Source: Desulfoluna butyratoxydans (GTDB lineage: Bacteria; Desulfobacterota; Desulfobacteria; Desulfobacterales; Desulfolunaceae). Taken from it: DNA of 64,000 nucleotides. Every line of letters starts with the position of its first letter. The first letter of the stretch is position 1. The stretch spans positions 558,001-622,000 of the forward strand of contig NZ_CAADHO010000001.1 in NCBI RefSeq assembly GCF_900699765.1, read 5' to 3'. The notes under the pieces were generated by a model. That model ran no database searches, was not told the DNA's origin, and saw nothing but the letters and a program-made list of their open reading frames with translations. Below, in pieces: positions 8,056 to 16,149 of this stretch. The translations under genes and the position numbers were made by a program.

Positions 8056-9480
8056 TTACGGAAAATAGTTCGGGTCCTGCCCAAAATAGGAAAACCCGGT
8101 GACATTGGGGTCATGCTGGTAGATCTTCTGGAGTGACGCCGGGTACTGGGTCGTCGCGGCAGACGGTTCGATGCCGTTCCACCAGTTGTACAATGAGGTG
8201 TTGATGGATTCTCCCTTGTACTGGAACGAGCAGGCAATACGCTCGCTGTAGCCCCCCACGAGCTGGTACCCGAAATGGGGGCTGTTCCGGTCCAGGCCGA
8301 TGCGGATAAAAAATCCCGAATGCTGGGCATTGCTCAAGGGGTTGTCCGGCACGGCGTCCACCCAGGATTTTCCCTTGGGGTTCTTGTAGTTGCGGGACAG
8401 GCTGAACTGATCCACAAGGGACATCATGGTATCCCGTTGATAGATGGCGGGAATGGGTGTCGAGTTGAACTCTTCTCCGAGGTCCGAACCGGCCAGGCTG
8501 TTACCGTCCCCTCCGGTCTGCAGGGCAATCTGGCGGGCCTGGTGTGGCAGCTTGGGGCTATAGATCCCCGTGGCCCGTTTGTAATCAAAGGAGAGGTCGC
8601 CCTGCAGGTCGTTGGTCCCCACGATGATATCCGTCAACTTTCGATCGGCGGAGGCGATGTTGTCATACTTGAGCCGAATCACAAGCCCGTTGATGCGGGC
8701 CGGCTCGTCCGGGCTGATCCCCATCCTCAGGTTGTCCACGGAAAAATCCCAGTCCAGATAGTTCCGGTTGCGATAAGGACGGGTGGAGAAGAGCCCGTTG
8801 GCGTTGTTGTCCCCTTGCGCCCCGTCCACCCAGCTGTGGGAGGGGGCGATATCCAGAACTTTCTTGTACTTGTACTTGTAAAGGTAGTTGTCGTCATCCA
8901 CGTAGGGCACATACACAGTCTCCAGGGAGAGGTCCCTGTCTTCCCCCTTGTGCAGGGTATACTCCGTGGCCACCTGCCAGGGGGAATAGACCTTTTGCGA
9001 GTCCTCGGTGACCCAGGGGTTCATGACCACCCTGAAGCGCTTGCTCTCCCAGGGTGTGCTGTCGTGGGCCGGCACATCCCCGGGGTGCCACTCGATCCGG
9101 GGATCTCCGTTTTCAAACAGGTGGTGATAGGAAACGGGAACGGACCAGGGAATGTACTTTCTCACATAATCCCCCGGGTTCAGGCCTTTTCGGGTGGTGA
9201 GTTCAGCCGGAGACTTGTAGTAGTACCCCAGGCGCACCCTGTCCGTCTCCTGATAGACCTCCAGGTACGTGTCCATGAAAATCCGCACCGTGTCCCGCTC
9301 GATATCAACCGAGATGGGGCTGGTCTGGGCCGTGATGTCGGACAGGGCACCGTCGCTCATGGGACACACCGCGCCATGGGCAAAACGCCCCGTTGCTGCC
9401 CCCGAACAGAAACACGCCAGGACAAGCACGCATGTCAGGATACGCCGGGAGTACTCACGCCTGTGGTTTTCACACCCCAT
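8056..9480 (-). CDS. Exported protein of unknown function (second of pair)
   Basis: From the ATG at 9480, which has AAAGGAG seven bases upstream, the product has 474 residues. The longer frame upstream runs into the preceding gene and lacks a ribosome site. An N-terminal membrane segment (RILTCVLVLACFCSG) looks like a signal peptide. After it, MSDGALSDITAQTSPISVDIE resembles the short N-terminal signature of large surface or filament-associated proteins of the FilA/DUF6160 type; this is a weak resemblance recalled from memory. The rest is rich in beta-prone, Asp/Asn/Tyr-rich sequence with no catalytic motif I recognise. It follows the gene at 9519-11336 by 38 bases and is probably co-transcribed with it. 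Confidence 0.6.
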   Translation of the reverse strand: MGCENHRREYSRRILTCVLVLACFCSGAATGRFAHGAVCPMSDGALSDITAQTSPISVDIERDTVRIFMDTYLEVYQETDRVRLGYYYKSPAELTTRKGLNPGDYVRKYIPWSVPVSYHHLFENGDPRIEWHPGDVPAHDSTPWESKRFRVVMNPWVTEDSQKVYSPWQVATEYTLHKGEDRDLSLETVYVPYVDDDNYLYKYKYKKVLDIAPSHSWVDGAQGDNNANGLFSTRPYRNRNYLDWDFSVDNLRMGISPDEPARINGLVIRLKYDNIASADRKLTDIIVGTNDLQGDLSFDYKRATGIYSPKLPHQARQIALQTGGDGNSLAGSDLGEEFNSTPIPAIYQRDTMMSLVDQFSLSRNYKNPKGKSWVDAVPDNPLSNAQHSGFFIRIGLDRNSPHFGYQLVGGYSERIACSFQYKGESINTSLYNWWNGIEPSAATTQYPASLQKIYQHDPNVTGFSYFGQDPNYFP

Positions 9481-9518
9481 GGTCCATCTCCTTTTGCGCT
9501 CAAGGGCCTCGATCGCCG

Positions 9519-11336
9519 TCAATGATCCGGTACCCATTGGGCACCGGAACCGGGATACTCCGGCTCGTAGATATGCCAGAAGTCGTAGGTCACGTTGTCC
9601 GGCATGATCTTCTGGATATCGTACATGTCCCATCGCCCCCCCGTGGGATTTCCCGGATTGCCCAGCTTGCTTAAAAAGTCGAGCTGCCCCCGGCCGATGG
9701 GGTCCCAGTCCGGCTGGTTGGAGGGAAGGCCGTTGGGGTTCATCTCATCGGGCAGCTTGCCCGCCTCGTAGAGATAGTAGTGGCGAACCCAGTTATTGGA
9801 ATCCGACCTGTCGATGTTCTGTTCCGTGATGGCGTACATCTCTTTTCGACCGGGAAACTCCAGGTAGGTCTTCTTGGCACGCATGCCGTCCAGAATCACG
9901 CCCCCCATGCTGGGGCCGAACTGGTTGTAGGGCCACTCCCCGGGATCTGAGACGAACCCCTGGAGATCCTCCACCCGCACCGAGCCATGGCGAGGCCAGT
10001 TGATGGCGATAAAACTCCGCTCATCGTAAACAAGCTCGGGCTGGCCCGTTGCCGGATCAAAGCTGTTGTAGGTCCGTCCTGTCTTCACCTGGATCGTCAT
10101 GGGACGTTCCAGGATCTCAATGTCATTGGCCATGTTCTGGTTGTGGATCTGGTAATCGTTGTCCAGCTTGCCGGGGTCGTCGAAATTCTTGCCCGTAATG
10201 ACGTCCGCCTCGGTCATCTGACCGTGGTCCAGAACCAGCTTTCGTCCGGAGATGCGGTCGGCAAAATCGATCTGGTTGATGTTCCCGTTGAGCATGAACC
10301 CGTCGTACATGTTGTGATAACCGGGCCCCCCCGTATACGGGGACCTCACCAGGTTACGCGAAAGCATGAGGTGGTCCGGGTTGTAGTCGCTGCCGAAAAA
10401 GCCGTCCGGGTCGTAGGTGCTGTCCAGGTACTCTGACGGGGCGTCGCTGGCAAAGTAGTCTTTGTCCATGTCTCCCCACCTGTTGTACTGAACATGGAGT
10501 TCCTGGCTGAAACTCTCACGCATGTGAATCCCCGAGGCCCTCAGGTTGACGAAGGTCTCCCCGCCAATCTCCCGGGAGATGGTGACCTCGTCGATGGTGG
10601 TCTTGCTCCGAAGCTCCAGGGCAATGCCCTCCCCTTCGACGTAGCCGTCTATGGTTCCGATGGGGTAGAGGGTCACCCGCTGGCCCAGGTTTTTTACACC
10701 GGTCATGGACAAAAGCCCGGTGTCCGCCCCCAGCAACCCGGTCACAATGCGATCACCGACGTCCTCTCCCATGTCCGTGTACGACCCGATGGCGGAAAAA
10801 TTGAGGTTGCTGCTGCTGGCCCCCACCGTAAAGGGCTCCTCGCCGTTGTCCATGGAGATCACCACCGCCGTCACCCCCCGGGCCTCGGCCGGAGGGGTAA
10901 AGTCACTCCCCTTGTTGATCTCGTATGGATCCGTGCGCTTGTGCTTGTAGTACCAGTCGATGCCCAGGCCGATCATGCCCGCTTCCCCTTTCCGGACCTT
11001 GGCCGTGTCCTTGATGAACCACTGCCGCTGTGGGGCAACGTATTTCCCGGCCACAATGGAGATATCCCCATTGTATGTGGTGCTGCTGTCCATGGAGGTA
11101 AATTCGAGGAAATGGTCCGGTTTGGTCTCATCATCGGGCACAAACCTTGAGCTGCCGCCGGTTCTATCCACCACAAGGTTGTCGAACCCCAGGTTCACCC
11201 CGGTCCTGGCTTCAACCCCGCCCAGCTCCCACTCCTTCATGGGCTTGGGGGCCGCCACAGCCCCTGCCGCACCAAAGGCACATAGTAAAAAGGCACAGAC
11301 GATATAGCGACGGAAATCCCGGGCGGAAAAAGCCAT
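9519..11336 (-). CDS. Large exported protein of unknown function (first of pair)
   Basis: The 605-residue product has a clear signal peptide (basic start, VCAFLLCAFGAAG, AVAAP). After it, WELGGVEARTGVNLGFDNL resembles the start of the partner protein and of FilA/DUF6160-like surface proteins. The body contains many short beta-strand stretches, such as ITLYPIGTIDGYVEGEGIALELR, and Asp/Tyr/Gly-rich segments, suggesting an outer-membrane-associated or secreted beta-rich protein. No enzyme motif is visible. GGAGG five bases before the ATG supports the start. It is the first gene of a two-gene minus-strand transcript ending at 7900. Confidence 0.6.
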   Translation of the reverse strand: MAFSARDFRRYIVCAFLLCAFGAAGAVAAPKPMKEWELGGVEARTGVNLGFDNLVVDRTGGSSRFVPDDETKPDHFLEFTSMDSSTTYNGDISIVAGKYVAPQRQWFIKDTAKVRKGEAGMIGLGIDWYYKHKRTDPYEINKGSDFTPPAEARGVTAVVISMDNGEEPFTVGASSSNLNFSAIGSYTDMGEDVGDRIVTGLLGADTGLLSMTGVKNLGQRVTLYPIGTIDGYVEGEGIALELRSKTTIDEVTISREIGGETFVNLRASGIHMRESFSQELHVQYNRWGDMDKDYFASDAPSEYLDSTYDPDGFFGSDYNPDHLMLSRNLVRSPYTGGPGYHNMYDGFMLNGNINQIDFADRISGRKLVLDHGQMTEADVITGKNFDDPGKLDNDYQIHNQNMANDIEILERPMTIQVKTGRTYNSFDPATGQPELVYDERSFIAINWPRHGSVRVEDLQGFVSDPGEWPYNQFGPSMGGVILDGMRAKKTYLEFPGRKEMYAITEQNIDRSDSNNWVRHYYLYEAGKLPDEMNPNGLPSNQPDWDPIGRGQLDFLSKLGNPGNPTGGRWDMYDIQKIMPDNVTYDFWHIYEPEYPGSGAQWVPDH

Positions 11337-11436
11337 GCCGTCCTCCCTGGCTGGGACAGGTCCCTGAGGTTGTCATGTAACCACGCCGGCAACACGCCGA
11401 GTGCATGGTCACGGATTCTGTATTCACACCGTGTTA

Positions 11437-11467
11437 TTTATAGTGAACATTGTTACCACTTTGACAA
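11437..11467 (-). promoter_or_regulatory. Possible promoter for the exported-protein pair
   Basis: On the minus strand TTGTCA is followed after 19 bases by TATAAA, about 100 bases before the ATG at 11336. The spacer is longer than ideal, so this is tentative. Confidence 0.3.
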
Positions 11468-11609
11468 AATAAGATCAACCCTTTTCCGGTAACTGGCAAA
11501 TGCATTCAAAAAGGAACGGCCAGCCGAAACAGCCCCAGGACCCCGGCACGGACAAACACGCCGCCACGCCGCACGGTGCGTTCAGTCGATGCCCCGAGGC
11601 ATATCCGGG

Positions 11610-12743
11610 TTAGCGGTCCAACGCGGCCAGTGCGTCGGAAAAATCTTCCAGATCTTTTTCGGTGTGGTTGGCCGTCAGGCTGAGGCGAATAATGGCCTGC
11701 CCCATGGGAACGGTGGGAAACCGGGCGGTAAAGGCAAAGTACCCCTGGTTAAAAAGCTTTGTCACCAGCTCCTGGGCACGCTCTTCGCTGCCGATCTGAA
11801 CGGCAAGGATGTGGGCCTCGCCGCAGACGGTAAACCCTCGGTCGGTGAGGAGCCGGGTCAGCTTCCGGCTGAGATAAGAAAGACGCTCCCTCCGGTCATC
11901 GCCCTGCTCCACCTCCGACAGCACGGACAGGGCGGTGACGGCGTGGGCTTCGGGCAGGGCCGTGGTGTAAATAAGGGGAGAGGCAAAATTGAACAGGTAC
12001 TCCCGGTACAGGGAGGGCAGCAGCACAAAGGCCCCGAAAAGACCCATGGCCTTGCCGAAGGTACCTAAAGCCACGTCAGCCACCCCCCGGGCGATGCCCC
12101 GCCCCCCGATGCCCATGGCGCCGTAGGCGTGGGCCTCATCCACCACCGTAAGAAACCCGAGGGTCTCTTTCAGGTCCGAAAGCTCGGCCAGAGGCGGGGT
12201 ATCCCCGTCCATACTGAAGAGGGATTCGGTCACCACCACGGACTGGCCCGAGGCGCTCTTCAGCCTTTTTTCCAGATGCCCCATGCTGTTGTGGCGAAAG
12301 CCTTTAAACGGAGCAGATCCCAGCTGCATGCCCTTGACCGTGCTGGCGTGGACGTGCTTGTCAAACAAAAGGGTCTCCTCCGGCCCGAAAAGGGTGGAGA
12401 GGATGGCCAGGTTGGCCTGGTACCCGGAAGGGAAAAAAACAGCGTCCTCGTAGCCGAAGTAGTCGGCATAGGCTTTTTCCGCCTCGCGGATGGCCGAGCC
12501 GTTGCCCGACACAAGCCGTGAGGACGACGAGGAGGTGCCATAGCGCGAAAACGCCTCTGCGGCCTTGGTGCGAAGTGCCTCACAGCGCCCCAGGCCGAGG
12601 TAGTCGTTGGAGGCAAAGTTAACAAGGGTACGGCCATCCACCGTCACCGTGCGCCCGTCCCCGCCCTCCACCACAGGCGGATTGCGGTAAAGCCCCTTCT
12701 CTTTCTGGAGGGCCAGTTTCTGTCTCAAGCGCGTGTCAAACAT
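11610..12743 (-). CDS. bioF: 8-amino-7-oxononanoate synthase
   Basis: The 377-residue product is a class II PLP-dependent alpha-oxoamine synthase. It has NFASNDYLGLG at the substrate entry, FPSGYQANLA, VVDEAHAYG with the cofactor aspartate 202, and the Schiff-base lysine 231 in GTFGK. It condenses pimeloyl-ACP (or -CoA) with alanine to give the biotin precursor KAPA in the cytoplasm. Gene context with ACP, ketosynthase and hotdog genes favours pimeloyl-ACP as substrate. AGGAG lies eight bases before the ATG, which overlaps the end of the upstream hotdog gene by 19 bases, implying coupled translation. KAPA synthase is preferred over the related KBL and ALAS enzymes because of the biotin context. 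Confidence 0.93.
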   Translation of the reverse strand: MFDTRLRQKLALQKEKGLYRNPPVVEGGDGRTVTVDGRTLVNFASNDYLGLGRCEALRTKAAEAFSRYGTSSSSSRLVSGNGSAIREAEKAYADYFGYEDAVFFPSGYQANLAILSTLFGPEETLLFDKHVHASTVKGMQLGSAPFKGFRHNSMGHLEKRLKSASGQSVVVTESLFSMDGDTPPLAELSDLKETLGFLTVVDEAHAYGAMGIGGRGIARGVADVALGTFGKAMGLFGAFVLLPSLYREYLFNFASPLIYTTALPEAHAVTALSVLSEVEQGDDRRERLSYLSRKLTRLLTDRGFTVCGEAHILAVQIGSEERAQELVTKLFNQGYFAFTARFPTVPMGQAIIRLSLTANHTEKDLEDFSDALAALDR

Positions 12744-13144
12744 TGAAAAATCTCCTGATAGTGGGGGCTGAGGCGGGCCGCCTCGAAACGGTCATCATAG
12801 GGGGTGGTGCCGATGAGAAGGGAGGCCGTGACGGTCTCGCCACCAACCTCGGCCGACACCTGGTAGGCCCGGGCATCGGTGGCCGATCCCGTAAGGACAG
12901 CGGTGAGGGGTACCACCCCTGTCACCGGGGCCGGTGGAAAAGGATATCGGGTCACCTTCATGAGAAAGGCCTGGCGGGAAAAACCGGTTACGTGCCGCAC
13001 GTGATAGGCGGCGCACTGGGCCATGGCCTCCAGAAGACCATGGGGCTCGCCGCCCAGTTCTGCGGAGTCCGCCGTCATGGAGTTGTCCGCAACGGACGAT
13101 ATCCGGGAGAGCATCAGAAAAGGGGTCTCAAGAACCTGTGTCAT
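12725..13144 (-). CDS. Hotdog-fold FabZ-like protein lacking the catalytic histidine loop
   Basis: The 139-residue product keeps the FabZ helix LLEAMAQCAAYH (Glu39 at the catalytic position) and the following strands (VTRYPFPPAPVTGVVPLTAVLTG). The usual HFPGxPxxPG loop before the helix is replaced by SAELGGEPHG, so the catalytic histidine is absent. It sits between ketosynthase and bioF and is translationally coupled to both: its ATG overlaps the ketosynthase stop (ATGA), and its end overlaps bioF. The likely role is a 3-hydroxyacyl-ACP dehydratase subunit of the pimeloyl pathway, perhaps paired with the hotdog protein at 15862-16149, which keeps the histidine. That pairing is inference. Confidence 0.65.
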   Translation of the reverse strand: MTQVLETPFLMLSRISSVADNSMTADSAELGGEPHGLLEAMAQCAAYHVRHVTGFSRQAFLMKVTRYPFPPAPVTGVVPLTAVLTGSATDARAYQVSAEVGGETVTASLLIGTTPYDDRFEAARLSPHYQEIFQCLTRA

Positions 13145-14352
13145 GGTTGCCACCTGCGCACCACCAGGGCGCTGTTCTGGCCGCCGAAACCAAAGTTTTC
13201 AAACAAAAGGGTCGAGACCCCGTCGGCGCTTCGAGGACCCGTTACAACATCCAGGGACGGGTCCAGGGGGTCGGTGAGGTTGGGGTTGGAGGGCAGGACG
13301 CCATGCTTCAGGGCTGACAGCATCACGGCCAGCTCCACGGCCCCGCAGGCCGAGGCCAGATGGCCAAGCCACGCCTTGGGGGCAAGGATGGCCGGTTGCC
13401 GGGACGTAAAAACCCGTTTGAAAAGATCTGCCTCCATGCGGTCGTTGAGGTCGGTGGCCGTGCCGTGGGCCGACACCGCGTCCACCTCTTCGGGCAGCAG
13501 AAAGGCCTCGTCCAGGGCCAGGCGAACAGCCTTCTCCGCCCAGGTGCCCGAAGGATCCGGGGCCGTCATGTTGTAGCCGTCCAGGGAAGAGCCAAACCCC
13601 AGGACCTCGGCGTGGATTTCAGCACCCCGCCGCCTGGCGTGTTCCAGCTCTTCAAAAAGGAAAAACGCCCCGCCCTCCCCGGGCAGGAAGCCCTTTCGGC
13701 TGGCATCAAAGGGAGCGTACTCCGTGGACGGGTCCATCTCGCTTCGATGCAGGGCCCGGGCCATGCCGTAGGCCAGGAGCCCGCCCCGGTTGATCCGGGA
13801 GTCGCCGCCCCCTGCAAGGGCCGTGTCCAGATACCCGTCCCGGATCTTTCGGTACGCCTCCCCAAGGGCCGTCAATGACGCGGCGCAGGCGCTGCCGCAG
13901 GTGTGGTTCTCCCCGTGAATGCCGGTGAGGCGGGAGATGGCCGATGCCGCCGTGTTGGGAAGAAAACGAAGCATCCACAAGGCAGAGAGACCCTCCTCGG
14001 AGATCTCGCCATGGTCGATCCTGGCAAACTCCTCCCCCACATCAAAGTTGGGCCCGCTCCCACAGAACAGCCCGGTGTCGGCCCGCTGCTTCTCGGAAAG
14101 CCCGGACGCCTCTATGGCCGCGGCAGCCGATGCCACGGCAAACTGCGCCCCCCGGTTGAGGTACCGCCCGGCCTTGAAACGCCCGGTGTACGCCTTGAGG
14201 TCAAAGCCCTCCACCGGCGCCGCCCAGAGCCCCTCCTCCCCGGTAAACACAAACCGGGGCGCCCCGACGGAAAGCCTCTTTCCAATCTCTTCCGATGTCG
14301 CCCCCAGGGATGAAACCACCCCCATGGACGTCACCACCACACGCCTGCGCAT
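13141..14352 (-). CDS. Beta-ketoacyl-ACP synthase, FabF-like, biotin-cluster type
   Basis: The 403-residue product is a full-length type II ketosynthase with the Cys156 (GSACAAS), His296 (VSAHGTAT), His331 (LGHLASACG) triad and the glycine-rich end (FENFGFGGQNSALV). FabF-type enzymes condense malonyl-ACP with acyl-ACP. In this setting it most likely elongates the C3/C5 dicarboxyl precursor toward pimeloyl-ACP for biotin, like the FabF homologues in Desulfovibrio bio clusters. AAGGAG precedes the ATG. The ACP gene ends 14 bases upstream and the hotdog gene overlaps by four bases, so this is one translation-coupled unit. Confidence 0.88.
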   Translation of the reverse strand: MRRRVVVTSMGVVSSLGATSEEIGKRLSVGAPRFVFTGEEGLWAAPVEGFDLKAYTGRFKAGRYLNRGAQFAVASAAAAIEASGLSEKQRADTGLFCGSGPNFDVGEEFARIDHGEISEEGLSALWMLRFLPNTAASAISRLTGIHGENHTCGSACAASLTALGEAYRKIRDGYLDTALAGGGDSRINRGGLLAYGMARALHRSEMDPSTEYAPFDASRKGFLPGEGGAFFLFEELEHARRRGAEIHAEVLGFGSSLDGYNMTAPDPSGTWAEKAVRLALDEAFLLPEEVDAVSAHGTATDLNDRMEADLFKRVFTSRQPAILAPKAWLGHLASACGAVELAVMLSALKHGVLPSNPNLTDPLDPSLDVVTGPRSADGVSTLLFENFGFGGQNSALVVRRWQP

Positions 14353-14365
14353 GAAGACTCCTTAA

Positions 14366-14737
14366 TTATGCAGCATCACTACGCCACGAGACGTAATCCG
14401 CGATGTCTTTTACCTTGAGGACGGGGCCGCCGTCCTGGTCCGCCAGGATCTCGTCCACGCGGGACGCGGTGAGGTAGGGGTATTTTTCCATGAGGTAGGC
14501 CCGGGTGTCGGTGACGTGGTCCCCAGGCTCGCTCAGGTAGACCCGCAGGGTTTTCAGAAAGACCTCGTCGTCGTTGACATCGATGTTGAACTCGGAGCTC
14601 AGGCTCACGGCCAGCTCCAGCAAATCAATGGACTCCACGTCCAGGTCCCGGAACAGGTAGGTCTCGGATCCGATGCGCTCTTCGTCCACGTCCAGGATAT
14701 CGGCCAGGGTGGCCTGGATTTTTTCAAAAACAGTCAT
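14366..14737 (-). CDS. Acyl carrier protein, long biotin-cluster type
   Basis: The 123-residue product has an ACP core with the phosphopantetheine serine 36 in LDVESIDLLEL, followed by the acidic helix SLSSEFNIDV. It is longer than primary ACP (about 78 residues): the C-terminal part (about 60-123) includes YLMEKYPYLT and VKDIADYVSW, where the last helix looks like a normal ACP end after an insertion. It is probably the dedicated carrier on which the pimeloyl chain is built. The start at 14737 is preferred by family fit; an ATG at 14758 is also possible, and neither has a strong ribosome site. It opens the ACP-ketosynthase-hotdog-bioF unit. Confidence 0.85.
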   Translation of the reverse strand: MTVFEKIQATLADILDVDEERIGSETYLFRDLDVESIDLLELAVSLSSEFNIDVNDDEVFLKTLRVYLSEPGDHVTDTRAYLMEKYPYLTASRVDEILADQDGGPVLKVKDIADYVSWRSDAA

Positions 14738-14777
14738 GGGCTCAGTATCACTCCACATATAAGAGAATAACGATTCA

Positions 14778-15130
14778 GCTTGCCTCCGGCGGCCCTGCCG
14801 GGGGCTAAACTTTTAAAAAGTTTAACAAACAGGTTTTAAAAAACCACATGTGTGCCAGGCATAATCAAAAGCGAGCCTGATGTTCACCCGCAACCTGCTT
14901 TTGAAGCATTTATGCTATAGCCAGTGCGGTTAAATCCATACTGGGCAAGTAGCGACAACGTATCCTGTTGCTTCGAAGCGTGTGAGCCAACCCGCACAAA
15001 CCATAAGCGTTCATGTCGGGCGTAGCCCGAGCCAAAGGCCCTTGCGCTTTTTCCTGAGGAACGAAGGAGAAAGCGCAAGGGCTAAATGCTTTCGAGGTGG
15101 CTCACCTCGCCGCCGGAGGCACGCTTTCAG
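14778..15130. repeat. Modular GCCTCCGGCGG repeat, copy B, inside the biotin cluster
   Basis: Module 1 (14782-14834) lies next to the ACP gene and module 2 (15089-15120) next to the SDR gene, both in the orientations seen in copy A. About 250 bases of unique, structured sequence lie between them. This whole gap separates two otherwise tightly packed, co-directional halves of the biotin cluster. I see no reading frame of note in it. Confidence 0.75.
15038..15082. other. Long perfect hairpin within repeat copy B
   Basis: GCCCTTGCGCTTT and AAAGCGCAAGGGC form 13-base perfect arms over a 19-base loop whose inner bases can pair further. A smaller TCGGGC/GCCCGA hairpin lies just before, at about 15017-15031. 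No T-run follows on either strand, so it is more likely a structured RNA or stability element than a simple terminator. Confidence 0.6.
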
Positions 15131-15133
15131 GCC

Positions 15134-15865
15134 CTACTTGCACGCGGTGAGGCCGCCGTCCATGGTGACCACGGTGGCGTTGATGGGGCGTGCGGCGTCG
15201 GAGAGCAAAAAGAGAAGTGTCTCGGCCACCTCGGCGGGGGTGGCGGCGCGTCCCAGGGGTACCCGCTGGCGAATTCGGTCTCCGTGTGTCTCCAGGTAAT
15301 CGGTACCACGGCCTGCCGACACGTAGCCGGGCCTCAGGATGGCGCTGGTGATGCCCTTTTTGGCCAGCTCGATGCCCGCGCCCCGGTAGAGGGATTCCGA
15401 GGCCTGCTTGGAGGCGGCGTAAAACCCCTGGCCGCCGTTCTGGAGGGCAGCGGCGGTGGAGGAGACGTAGAGCATCCGGCCAAAACGGCCTGCCATCATG
15501 CGACGGGAGGCCCACTTCACAAGGGCTGCGCGGCAGGTAACGTTCTCCTGCATGTAGCGCCCCACAGCCGCCACATCGGCCGTGGCCACGAGGCTCTCTA
15601 AGTTTCCGTGGGCAAAGTCCACCAGGTAGTCGGGGCCGCCGTCTTGGAACAGGGCATCCAGCGTTGAAAACCCATCGGGCTCCAGGGCGTTTTGCAGGGC
15701 GAACGCGCAGGGCGTGCCGCCAGCATTACGGATTTTTTGTTCCCCTTCCGTTGACCTGAAGGTGGACACGGGCCGAAGGCCGGCCCCTGCAAGGAAGGGA
15801 ATCAGAGAGAGAGCCATGTCGCAGCTCCCCCCCACGATCAATACAGTTTGTCCGGAAAACGTCAT
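15134..15865 (-). CDS. Short-chain dehydrogenase/reductase, FabG-like (biotin cluster)
   Basis: The 243-residue product has the SDR plan: a glycine-rich N-terminal loop (VGGSCDMA, a variant of TGxxxGIG), the catalytic serine in YVSSTAA, and the Tyr-x3-Lys pair in FYAASKQ, with LRPGYVSAG after it. By position it is the 3-oxoacyl-ACP reductase of the dedicated pimeloyl-ACP route. The atypical nucleotide loop lacks the usual final glycine and may mark an unusual cofactor preference. Its ATG overlaps the stop of the upstream hotdog gene (ATGA), so translation is coupled. The next gene downstream (ACP) is about 400 bases away across repeat copy B. Confidence 0.82.
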   Translation of the reverse strand: MTFSGQTVLIVGGSCDMALSLIPFLAGAGLRPVSTFRSTEGEQKIRNAGGTPCAFALQNALEPDGFSTLDALFQDGGPDYLVDFAHGNLESLVATADVAAVGRYMQENVTCRAALVKWASRRMMAGRFGRMLYVSSTAAALQNGGQGFYAASKQASESLYRGAGIELAKKGITSAILRPGYVSAGRGTDYLETHGDRIRQRVPLGRAATPAEVAETLLFLLSDAARPINATVVTMDGGLTACK

Positions 15866-16149
15866 GGCAGCACCATCTCTCCGGTCACGGCCGGAGCCTC
15901 ATCGGTGAACAGGGTGCAGGTTGCCCGCCCCTTTTCGCAACGGACCGTATACCGATACTCCCCGGGCGGAACAAACACCCTGAACCTGAAATTTTTTGCT
16001 GCAACAGGGGCGTGCCCCTCGTCCCTGAGGCGATGATAAAAAGCCTCCACCACAAGACTCCCGGGTACCACGGGGTTGCCGGGGAAGTGCCCCTTGTACA
16101 GAGGGTCTGAGCCGTCGAACCGGAAGAGTCCGGACAGGACGGCTTCCAT
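15862..16149 (-). CDS. Minimal FabZ/FabA-like hotdog protein with catalytic His and Glu
   Basis: At 95 residues it is shorter than FabZ (about 145-150) but keeps the active-site segment HFPGNPVVPGSLVVEAF, with His21 and Glu35 at the correct 14-residue spacing. The N-terminal strands of FabZ are reduced. It overlaps the bioB stop by one base (TAATG) and the SDR start by four, so bioB, this gene and the SDR are coupled. The likely role is 3-hydroxyacyl-ACP dehydration in pimeloyl-ACP synthesis, alone or with the 139-residue hotdog protein downstream in the cluster. The heterodimer idea is inference. Confidence 0.75.
   Translation of the reverse strand: MEAVLSGLFRFDGSDPLYKGHFPGNPVVPGSLVVEAFYHRLRDEGHAPVAAKNFRFRVFVPPGEYRYTVRCEKGRATCTLFTDEAPAVTGEMVLP

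Noticed and set aside
9481-9633. 51-codon N-terminal extension of the second exported protein
   Set aside because: It overlaps the upstream gene; the internal ATG has a perfect ribosome site and starts a signal peptide.
14759-15133. Possible insertion sequence inside the biotin cluster
   Set aside because: No transposase frame and no target duplication; the ends are members of the short repeat family.
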